Positions 17,015 through 23,527 of a stretch of 51,535 bases of DNA are shown here, one piece after another. Position 1 is the first letter of the stretch. Every line of letters begins with the position of its first letter. Source of the stretch: Rubrobacteraceae bacterium (GTDB lineage: Bacteria; Actinomycetota; Rubrobacteria; Rubrobacterales; Rubrobacteraceae); contig JAIMBO010000008.1 in NCBI GenBank assembly GCA_023511405.1, positions 1-51,535 of the forward strand. The letters run 5' to 3'. Position numbers and translations under genes: made by a program. The notes under the pieces were generated by a model that ran no database searches, was not told the origin of the DNA, and saw nothing but the letters and a program-made list of their open reading frames with translations.

Positions 17015-17470
17015 TCAGGGGTTCTCCGTACGAGAGAGGAGGCGTCTGATGCGCCCCTTCTTCCTGCGGTTGTGGGTGCTGCCCTCGGGTCTCGGGCCCC
17101 AGGCAATGCACAGGCATCCCCCGGTTATCCCGAGGAGCATCCCGATGATCAGACCGCCGAAGGCGCCCATGAGCGAGAGGATCGAGAAGACAAGTCCCAC
17201 CGCTCCGAAGACCTGAACCCTGGACGGGTAGATCCAGCCGAGCACCGCGCTCCCCAGTACGACCAGGCCGATCACCACGCCCCCAAAGGCCATGCTGAAG
17301 TGCGCGAACTCCTTCAGGTAGAGGACGAGCGGCATCCAGATTATGAACAGACCGCCCAGCCCCAGCAGCGCAAGCCCGAGCCTCGGCCTCCGGCGTCGCG
17401 CCGGTCTATCCAGCGATCTGGTCTTCTCCTCTTCTGCCACTCTGGCGGAAACCCCTTCTCCTAGAGTCAT
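17015..17470 (-). CDS. DUF6114-type membrane protein
   Basis: The protein has 151 residues with four hydrophobic segments (about 33-50, 59-78, 87-105 and 107-123) and positively charged ends, so it is an integral membrane protein. Layout and its partner fit the actinobacterial DUF6114 family, which commonly sits beside DUF6230 genes as here. The gene starts 3 bp after the DUF6230 stop on the same strand, so they form an operon. The C-terminus is basic (RRKKGRIRRLL). Function of the family is not known. I assign it from size, topology and pairing rather than a motif. Confidence 0.65.
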   Translation of the reverse strand: MTLGEGVSARVAEEEKTRSLDRPARRRRPRLGLALLGLGGLFIIWMPLVLYLKEFAHFSMAFGGVVIGLVVLGSAVLGWIYPSRVQVFGAVGLVFSILSLMGAFGGLIIGMLLGITGGCLCIAWGPRPEGSTHNRRKKGRIRRLLSRTENP

Positions 17471-17473
17471 GTC

Positions 17474-18031
17474 TTACAGGAACCTGGCCGAGACCTTGAG
17501 ACCCGGCAGCGTTATCGTGTTGGCGAACTGGTAGTCGTCCTTGCTCCTGAAGTTGTTGAGCGTGACGCTCGGCGCAAGCTGGTAGAAGGACTGCTCCCAG
17601 CTGCTCCGCTTCGACGGGGGCGCCTCGTCTATCTCGAGCTGGTTGAACGAAGCGGAACTCGCCGATTGCTGCGTGATGTCCTGGATGAGCCCGTTTATCT
17701 TCACCGTGCCGCTCGCCGTGATCTCGACCCTGAGCGTCTTGTACGGCGTCGGGATGTCCTTGTAGAGGACCAGCCCGTCGACCTCCGCATGCTGCGCCTG
17801 CACCCTCGTCTCCGGCGAGACGTTGCTCGAAGAATTGTCGCCTATGCGCGGCGTCAGCACGAACCCCTGCAGCCGTACCTGATCCGCGTTGACATGGAAA
17901 TCACCTATCCCCGCGATGGGAACCGCAACCGCCACCCCACCCAGGTAGATCGCAACCCCGATGGCCGCAAGCGCCGCCACCGCCGCCCCAAACGCAGCCG
18001 CGAGCCGCCGACGCCTGTAATACATCTCCAT
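17474..18031 (-). CDS. DUF6230-type secreted or membrane-anchored protein
   Basis: This 185-residue protein begins with a basic stretch (YYRRRRLAAAFGAA) and a hydrophobic segment (about 13-38) acting as signal or anchor. A beta-rich extracellular domain with repeated strand-like stretches follows (GDFHVNADQVRLQGFVL, RVQAQHAEVDGLVLYKDI, LRVEITASGTVKINGL). This fits the actinobacterial DUF6230 family. GGTGATGAGGC precedes the ATG. It is the first gene of a two-gene operon with the DUF6114 protein. The GDF...A...V...G and AEVDGLVL pattern recalls the N-terminal domain of the lytic enzyme at 19126. Function unknown; an envelope role is likely. Confidence 0.65.
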   Translation of the reverse strand: MEMYYRRRRLAAAFGAAVAALAAIGVAIYLGGVAVAVPIAGIGDFHVNADQVRLQGFVLTPRIGDNSSSNVSPETRVQAQHAEVDGLVLYKDIPTPYKTLRVEITASGTVKINGLIQDITQQSASSASFNQLEIDEAPPSKRSSWEQSFYQLAPSVTLNNFRSKDDYQFANTITLPGLKVSARFL

Positions 18032-18084
18032 GCCTCATCACCCCCTGCTCTCCTCTCCCACCTGGTCCACGATCGGGTTGTTGT

Positions 18085-18100
18085 CAGCAGTTGATAATCA
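18085..18100 (+). promoter_or_regulatory. Candidate second operator motif (CAGCAGTTGATAATCA)
   Basis: This matches 3687-3702 in 14 of 16 bases and lies 54 bp upstream of the DUF6230 start. It may link the acyl-CoA synthetase and envelope genes to one regulator. Confidence 0.4.
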
Positions 18101-18161
18101 CCCGGAATCTAGCAACCAGCCTCCTCTCTGTCAACTTCTCCGAGCTCTTCCCGCAGAATAG

Positions 18162-18184
18162 GTTATCAGTTATTGCCTGATAAC
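18162..18184. promoter_or_regulatory. 23-bp perfect palindrome GTTATCAG-N7-CTGATAAC
   Basis: Eight-base arms (18162-18169 and 18177-18184) lie in the divergent region between DUF6230 and the LPNTG repeat protein, 68 bp before the latter. It is probably an operator; its TTATCA/TGATAA halves resemble those of the motif at 18085. Confidence 0.5.
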
Positions 18185-18252
18185 TTCAAGGCTGATATAT
18201 TGCGCTGGAGCGGTTGCACGGGGCCCTGATCGGAGAGAGTCGGGGGTGATGG

Positions 18253-18993
18253 ATGTTGGGTTGCCGCGAGGTTTTTTCGAGGGTGATTCGATCTGCGAGT
18301 ATGGCACTGCTGTTCGCGGCCGTTCTGGGGGCTTCCCTGGCGGCGTGCGCCACAGAGGCGCACGCCCAGAACGGGTCCGGGTTGCTCGGTCCGCAGCAGC
18401 CCTCCGAGCGTGGTGCGATTCCGGGTGTCGGAGGACAGCAACCCTCCGAGCGCGGTGCGATCCCGGGTATCGGCGGTCAGCAGCCATCGGAGCGTGGAGC
18501 CATCCCCAATCCAGGAGGGGATCAGCCCTCCCAGCGCGGAGCGATCCCGGGTGTCGGTGGGAGTCAGCCCTCCGAGCGTGGTGCGGTGCCCTCAGCGGGT
18601 GGGAAGCAACCTTCCGAACGCGGTGCGGTGCCCGGAACCGGACGGACCCCGAATACGAAACCGTCGAACGTTCAGGGGTCCGGCTATGTCCCTCCGGCGG
18701 GGGTGCACGGCGGCAGCTTCTCGGCCGGATCGGTGAAAGGCGCAGGATCGGGAGTTGAGGGTGTTTCACCCGGCGGGGCCGCGCCGGGCGGAGGCGTATC
18801 TTCCGGAGCGTCCATCGGGGGTGCCTCCGTCTCCTCGACCGCTTCTCCGGGTGCCACCCCGTCCAGCACCTCCCCCGGGCCCGGAGTACCGCTGCCCAAC
18901 ACCGGCGGACCCATGATCGTCGAGGGCGCCATAATCCTCGCCGCCCTCGCCGGGCTCGGCTTGGTCCTGCGGTACATGATCCGGGATGCCTGA
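18253..18993 (+). CDS. Surface repeat protein with LPNTG sorting signal
   Basis: The 246-residue precursor starts with a basic n-region and hydrophobic core (to about residue 31). A possible lipobox LAAC ends at Cys32 and an AHA-Q signal-peptidase site at 38/39; which is used is unclear. Six tandem 14-residue repeats of the form QQPSERGAIPGVGG follow (48-131), then a Gly/Ser/Pro-rich linker. The C-terminus is a classic sorting signal: LPNTG (214-218), a hydrophobic helix and a short basic tail. It should be linked to the cell wall by a sortase, none of which is in the window. It diverges from DUF6230 across a palindromic control region. Role unknown; a spacer or stalk function is plausible. 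Confidence 0.85.
   Translation: MLGCREVFSRVIRSASMALLFAAVLGASLAACATEAHAQNGSGLLGPQQPSERGAIPGVGGQQPSERGAIPGIGGQQPSERGAIPNPGGDQPSQRGAIPGVGGSQPSERGAVPSAGGKQPSERGAVPGTGRTPNTKPSNVQGSGYVPPAGVHGGSFSAGSVKGAGSGVEGVSPGGAAPGGGVSSGASIGGASVSSTASPGATPSSTSPGPGVPLPNTGGPMIVEGAIILAALAGLGLVLRYMIRDA
18394..18645 (+). repeat. Six coding 42-bp tandem repeats
   Basis: Six in-frame copies each encode a 14-residue unit with core QPSERGA[IV]P. Copies 1-3 are nearly identical; copies 4-6 diverge at the Gly-rich end. Copy number is likely to vary between strains. Confidence 0.9.
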
Positions 18994-19041
18994 GCCCATC
19001 CAGGGCCGCGTTGACATCCCGCACGTTCTCGTATTCAATGA

Positions 19042-19062
19042 TAGTTAGCATCTGATGCCAAC
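19042..19062. promoter_or_regulatory. Near-perfect palindrome with CATCTGATG core
   Basis: GTTAGCATCTGATGCCAAC (19044-19062) is a palindrome with only one mismatched pair around the central base, upstream of the lytic enzyme gene. Its reverse strand shares CATCAGATG and a following TAA with 3687-3702. Confidence 0.45.
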
Positions 19063-19125
19063 AAAACGTCTGGGGAAAGGAGGAGGGCTGTTCTGGGCGT
19101 TGCCTGACGAGTACTGTAGAGCTGG

Positions 19126-21765
19126 GTGGTCTTTGGCCGCTCCTGCGGGGGTGTAGGGGGCGGTTTGTCCGGCAGGGAGGGGGCCACGGGAGTTGCGCTG
19201 GGGCTACGTCTCTTCGCCGTCGTGCGAGTACGCGGTGGCGAGGGGGTTCGGGTTTTGCGGGGGGAGGCTCCGCGTGGAGAACGGCGCGGGAGGCGGGGGT
19301 GGAGGTTTGGGCGTTTCGCGCGGCTCGTGGGGATTCTGGTGCTCGTCGGGCTGACGCTTGCCGTGCGCTCAGATGCCTCGGTGGCGCAGAACTACTCTTT
19401 TTCCGGCCGCTTCTTTCTCGAAGCCAGGAAGATAGTCGGGCACGGTCTTACGATCTCGCTCTCCCACCGAGGGGGGAGAGTTCAGCTCGAGTTCGGTTTC
19501 GACCGCGCCGAGGTGTACGGGTTGAAGCTCTCCGGAGTCTCCAGGGCTCCCGGTTTTCAGCGGCTGCAGGCGGTGGCGAACGAGAGGGCGGGTGTCGTCG
19601 AGCTTCAGGACATGAAGGTCGATGTCTCTTCGTTTCGTTTCGCGGTTTCGGGAGGGTGTTTGCGGGTAAGCAGGCATCCGCTGGATGTGACGCTGAGCAA
19701 CGCGGCCCTGGAGGCCACCAGGATGAGCGCCGCGGGGGTGAGCTTCCCCGGTGGGGCAGGAGGGGGACCGGCGCTCTCCGTGAGCGCCGGCTTCGAGCCC
19801 ATCGCGGGGCAGATGCCGCTCATCGGGGTCGGGCAGACCCTGAAGGACGTGAACTCGACGCTCGAAGGGCTCGCCGCTGGAGGGATCTGCGGTGATGGTG
19901 GGCAGGACATCTCCGCGCCTCAGGGGCCCGTTCCGAAGGTCACGCGCGGTGAGATCCCACCGGATTATCTGGCTGCCTACCGGGATGCGGCGAAGCGGTA
20001 TGGACTCGACTGGTCCATCCTCGCCGCGATAGGACGGATAGAGAGCAACCACGGTGAAGGCGGCAAGAAGCATATCTGCGTGCTGGGGCCCTACACGGCG
20101 TACGGGAGCGCGGTCGGGCCCATGCAGTTTTTGCCCTCCACCTGGCGGAGGGTGAAGGTCGACGCGGACGGTGACGGGGTAGCCGATCCCTGCGACTACA
20201 GGGATGCCATCTTCGGAGCCGCGAAGTACTTGAGGGAGAACGGGGCGCCGCAGGACTACGTGCGGGCCATCTTCGCCTACAACCACTCCTGGCAGTATGT
20301 GCGGGAGGTCCTTGCTCTCGCCGCGGCCTACCGCAGGGGGGTGCCGGTGCAGAAGGCGCCGCCGGCCGTGGGCGGCTCCTACAACTGCGATCCGACGCGG
20401 GAGCTCCTGGTGGGGGCGGATGAACCACGCCTCACCAGGATCTCCGGCAACGGCCGGGCGGTGTTCCCGCTCCCCAGACGCTACTTCGACTCGTACACGG
20501 ACTCCTGGGGTGCCCCCCGGCTGCAGAATGCCTCGGTTGGGGCGTCTAGCATGCACGAGGGTATAGACCTCATGGCGCCGAAGGAAACCCCGATCTACTC
20601 GGTGACCAGCGGAACGGTAGAGCCCGTGGCGGGCGGCAACAGGGATGGGTGGAACTACCTCGGTGGATGGGCGATCATGATACGCGCCGACCACGACGTC
20701 GGTCCCATCCATCGCGGGGACGAGCTGTACTACGCCCACATGGAGCGGCCTTCGGCCCTGAGGCCGGGAGATCACGTACGGGCCGGCGAGCTCATAGGGC
20801 ACGTGGGTGATAGCGGACAGGGACCGGAGGGTACCGCGGGGCTGTTCCCCCCGCACCTGCACTTCGGGTGGTATGACCCGACGGGGCGCAGGGCGCAGGT
20901 TCCTTCGGGCGCGATGAACCCGTACCCGCTGCTCAACTGGCTGCGGCAGAACGGCGGTGTCGCCCGGGGCGGCAGGCTGGGGACCGCCTACGAGGGGATC
21001 GCACCTGCCGGCACCTCCTGTCCCGGGCGCTTCCCGGCCGGGGGTTACCCGACCAGCCCGCTCCCCGTCCTCACGAGCGGAGGGGGAGAGGTGCCTGCGT
21101 CTGCCCCGGCCTACGGTGGTGCTAAGGTGGCGGCCCCGGTTCATCATGCTGTGCCGGGGGTGATCCACACCTCGTCCGAGCCCGGAGGGCACCGGGTGGT
21201 TCACCACCGGGTGGTGCACCACCGGAGCAGCGTCGCGAGCGGTGGCTCCGGCGGGAGCGAAGTGCACCAGAAGGCGGTGGTGAAGGTCACGGGTGGTGGG
21301 GGGAACGTCAGCATCCGGCAGAGCGCGCACCAGAGCAGTGGTGGCGGGGCAAACACGGGCTCAAGCTCGCCTTCGAGCAGAGCGAAACCGGCTCCCGGTT
21401 CAAGCCCCGCAGAGGGTGGTTCTGCGGGCGAGAGCCCCGCCAGCAGCGCATCGTCGTCGGGGCACGCTTCTCCGGCTTCCTCTTCTCCTGCTTCCAGCGC
21501 ATCCCCGTCGGCTGGGAGAACCTCCAGGGCCGGTGGTGGCTCATCCGCCTCCAGTTCCTCCTCGGGGAATTCCGGATCGGGAAGCACGACCTCGTCGTCA
21601 CCTTCTTCCGGTTCCCGTGCGTCTTCGAGTCCGGCCTCCTCGTCGGGAGCTTCGGATTCCTCTTCCTGCTCCTCTTCCCCGCTCGATCTGCGAAAGGTCG
21701 TCGACGAAGACGGAGCCGGAAGATGCCATCGGAAAGGCATCCTGCAAGAGCTTCTCGGGCGCTGA
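19126..21765 (+). CDS. Secreted lytic transglycosylase / M23 endopeptidase with Ser-rich tail
   Basis: The frame encodes up to 879 residues. The start may be the TTG at 19255, which follows GAGGGGG and gives a standard signal peptide (basic start, hydrophobic VGILVLVGLTLAV, VAQ end). Next comes a beta-rich domain of about 150 residues. A lytic transglycosylase domain follows with Glu306 in GRIESNHG and GPMQFLPSTW. Then comes an M23 peptidase with HEGID (His477, Asp481) and HLHF (His577, His579), all metal or catalytic positions intact. The last 180 residues are Ser/Pro/Gly-rich. It should cut both glycan and peptide of peptidoglycan, as in cell separation or spore-related remodelling. No partner gene is evident. 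Confidence 0.9.
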   Translation: MVFGRSCGGVGGGLSGREGATGVALGLRLFAVVRVRGGEGVRVLRGEAPRGERRGRRGWRFGRFARLVGILVLVGLTLAVRSDASVAQNYSFSGRFFLEARKIVGHGLTISLSHRGGRVQLEFGFDRAEVYGLKLSGVSRAPGFQRLQAVANERAGVVELQDMKVDVSSFRFAVSGGCLRVSRHPLDVTLSNAALEATRMSAAGVSFPGGAGGGPALSVSAGFEPIAGQMPLIGVGQTLKDVNSTLEGLAAGGICGDGGQDISAPQGPVPKVTRGEIPPDYLAAYRDAAKRYGLDWSILAAIGRIESNHGEGGKKHICVLGPYTAYGSAVGPMQFLPSTWRRVKVDADGDGVADPCDYRDAIFGAAKYLRENGAPQDYVRAIFAYNHSWQYVREVLALAAAYRRGVPVQKAPPAVGGSYNCDPTRELLVGADEPRLTRISGNGRAVFPLPRRYFDSYTDSWGAPRLQNASVGASSMHEGIDLMAPKETPIYSVTSGTVEPVAGGNRDGWNYLGGWAIMIRADHDVGPIHRGDELYYAHMERPSALRPGDHVRAGELIGHVGDSGQGPEGTAGLFPPHLHFGWYDPTGRRAQVPSGAMNPYPLLNWLRQNGGVARGGRLGTAYEGIAPAGTSCPGRFPAGGYPTSPLPVLTSGGGEVPASAPAYGGAKVAAPVHHAVPGVIHTSSEPGGHRVVHHRVVHHRSSVASGGSGGSEVHQKAVVKVTGGGGNVSIRQSAHQSSGGGANTGSSSPSSRAKPAPGSSPAEGGSAGESPASSASSSGHASPASSSPASSASPSAGRTSRAGGGSSASSSSSGNSGSGSTTSSSPSSGSRASSSPASSSGASDSSSCSSSPLDLRKVVDEDGAGRCHRKGILQELLGR

Positions 21766-21785
21766 GTGCTTTGCGACCAGTTTCT

Positions 21786-22187
21786 CTAGTATCGCTCCCG
21801 GGGGCGCCGCGGGGCACCTTTCGGAGGAGGCCCGGAGTCCCTTTTTGCAGAATCCTCCGTCCAGCTCGCACGCCGGGCATCGGCGATGGCGAGTTCGATC
21901 TTCTCCAGCGCCTGCCGGGTTCCCTCGAGGAGGACTTCCCCCGCTTCGGTAAGCTCGGTCCGACGTCCCCTGCGCCGGAAGAGTTCGATTCCCAGCTCAC
22001 CTTCGAGCTTGCTGATTTGCTGGCTCACCGCGGAGCAGGTCAGGTAGAGCCGTCTGGCGGCGCCGGCGCGGCTGCCCTCTTCGGCGACCGCGACGAAATA
22101 TTTCAGGCGTTCCAGTTCGACCTCGGGGAGGATGCTGCCTGACCGGTCCCCCGACCAAACGCCACCGTCTCTGGAGGGCAGGTTCAT
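21786..22187 (-). CDS. LysR-type DNA-binding domain only (truncated LTTR)
   Basis: From the ATG at 22187 the protein has 133 residues. Residues about 32-110 are a clear LysR N-terminal domain (LERLKYFVAVAEEGS, SAVSQQISKLEGELGIELFRR, LTEAGEVLL), with the linker helix after it. The effector-binding domain of about 200 residues is absent, and the C-terminus is a basic, low-complexity tail. It is therefore a truncated LTTR or a stand-alone DNA-binding protein. The ATG overlaps the TGA of the upstream gene (ATGA), suggesting coupling. It converges with the lytic enzyme gene (20 bp between stops). Confidence 0.75.
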   Translation of the reverse strand: MNLPSRDGGVWSGDRSGSILPEVELERLKYFVAVAEEGSRAGAARRLYLTCSAVSQQISKLEGELGIELFRRRGRRTELTEAGEVLLEGTRQALEKIELAIADARRASWTEDSAKRDSGPPPKGAPRRPRERY

Positions 22188-22522
22188 CTCGTCCGGATCG
22201 CACGCTGCAGAGGATGGAGCCCATCCGCACCCTCGGAAGCTGGTATCCACTCGCCGTCCGGTCCCAGGTAGCGCACGGATATCTCCCGACTTTCCTCGGG
22301 GAAGAAGTAGCGGAACCAGTAGGGACCAGACGTGGAGCCATCTGGATGCTTCAAGAGCTCTCGGCTCAGGACCGCCCCCGGAATCCTCCTGGTCTCTATG
22401 ACCTCCCTGTCCCGGAACCTGCGGTGTTCGCGCAGCTCGCGCTCTATCAGCAGCGCATCGATCTGCCGCCGGAGGTACAGGAGCTCGTCGCTGTCCATGC
22501 TCTGCAGGTCTTCGACGTCCAT
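22184..22522 (-). CDS. Hypothetical 112-residue protein
   Basis: I do not recognise this protein. The first half is helical and charged (MDSDELLYLRRQIDALLIERELREHRRF), possibly a coiled coil. The second half contains GPYWFRYFFPEES and ISVRYLGPDGEW, a pattern slightly like small actinobacterial proteins of the DUF6788 kind, but too weak to assign. GGAGG stands 7 bp before the ATG. It is coupled by an ATGA overlap to the truncated LysR gene. Confidence 0.6.
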   Translation of the reverse strand: MDVEDLQSMDSDELLYLRRQIDALLIERELREHRRFRDREVIETRRIPGAVLSRELLKHPDGSTSGPYWFRYFFPEESREISVRYLGPDGEWIPASEGADGLHPLQRAIRTR

Positions 22523-22825
22523 GAGGGGACCTCCAGGTATCTTCCCGTGCGTCCCCCCTCCCGAGATCCAGAGTTTACCCCATTCGGTGCGAGCGGGTAG
22601 CCTTTATGGGGATTTGCCGTCACACAATGGCCCGATTTGCAGTATGAACGCAGCCGACTCCGCCGGCGGCGCGCTGGACGCGGTCACTGTCCGCGATGCC
22701 CGGGGATTCTTCGGGCGCTGCGGCTGCCGCGCTCCGGTGCAGCAGATGACGTCCGCCTGGAGTCCGGCGAACAGCGGCTCCGGGACCGGTGGCATGGAGA
22801 GCGTCCCGGCGTCTTGCCTGTCGCC
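22523..22825. other. Intergenic stretch without supported gene
   Basis: Only short frames with poor coding character are seen here. It separates the LysR pair from the VapC gene and probably marks the left boundary of the defence island. Confidence 0.5.
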
Positions 22826-23260
22826 TCACCCTCCCGCGATCTCCAGGAAAGGGTTCTCGATGGTGAGGCTTTCGATCCTCTGCCCGTGCTGGAGATCCTC
22901 GGTCAGAATGCGGTCCGCCCCTCCACGGAGCGCGGCCTCCACGATCAGAGCGTCCCAGAAGGAGAGCGCCAGCTCCCGACTGCGATGGGCCGCTCCGACC
23001 ACCATCCGGGCATCCTCGGCTATCGGTGAGAACCTGGCCAGATAGCCGACCGCCTCTACGGCCTTCCCGATCGGGAGCGGGTGCGCCAGTTTTCGGGTTG
23101 CAGAGTAGAACTCCCGCAGGACCTGCACCGAGAGCATCCCGTCGCCCTCGATGAGATGCTCGCTCACAAGCCTGCGAGCCACCTCGCGTTTCTCCGGCTC
23201 CCCTTCGTCGAAGGCGTAGACCAGTACGTTTGTATCCAGGAACGCAGGCACGTCGCTCAC
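22826..23260 (-). CDS. vapC: PIN-domain ribonuclease toxin (VapC-like)
   Basis: The protein has up to 144 residues with the full set of PIN acidic residues: Asp9 (FLDTNVLVY), Glu about 50 (LREFY), Asp about 102 (SFWDALIVEAA) and Asp about 121 (TEDLQHG). These bind metal in VapC RNases, which cleave tRNA or rRNA when not held by VapB. The GTG at 23260 has a poor ribosome site; the in-frame GTG at 23251 follows AGGTGAG and may be the true start. It lies 18 bp after the antitoxin gene. The pair is the last part of the minus-strand methylase/helicase operon. Confidence 0.88.
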   Translation of the reverse strand: MSDVPAFLDTNVLVYAFDEGEPEKREVARRLVSEHLIEGDGMLSVQVLREFYSATRKLAHPLPIGKAVEAVGYLARFSPIAEDARMVVGAAHRSRELALSFWDALIVEAALRGGADRILTEDLQHGQRIESLTIENPFLEIAGG

Positions 23261-23278
23261 CTAGAGCGGACCCGCGGA

Positions 23279-23527
23279 TCAGCCGCGCGCGATTTTGCGG
23301 TCATACAGGTCTTCCCGCCCGGGCAACCCCTTGCCTTCGCTGCTCATGCCGGAGTCTTCGGCAAGCTCCAGCAGCCTGCGGCCAGCCTCCCGCCTCTCCC
23401 GCCTCCTGCCGGCGTACTCCTCGAGGTAGTCTCGCAGTACCGCGTTCACGGACGTGTCCTCCTCCAGGGCACGCATCCTCGCCTTCTTCAGCGTCTCGTC
23501 GTCTACCGTGATGGTCAGGTTCGCCAT
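23279..23527 (-). CDS. vapB: Ribbon-helix-helix antitoxin (VapB-like)
   Basis: The protein has 82 residues. The N-terminal NLTITVDDETLKKARMRALEEDTSVNAVLRDYL is a ribbon-helix-helix DNA-binding unit, and the charged C-terminal part (RRRERREAGRRLLELAED) would wrap the toxin. AGGAGGTGGC gives a very strong ribosome site, suiting an antitoxin that must be in excess. It starts directly behind the helicase-nuclease gene. Confidence 0.85.
   Translation of the reverse strand: MANLTITVDDETLKKARMRALEEDTSVNAVLRDYLEEYAGRRRERREAGRRLLELAEDSGMSSEGKGLPGREDLYDRKIARG

Noticed and set aside
18394-18645. Possible CRISPR-like array (regular 42-bp repeats)
   Set aside because: Repeats are contiguous, without spacers, in frame and encode a protein repeat.
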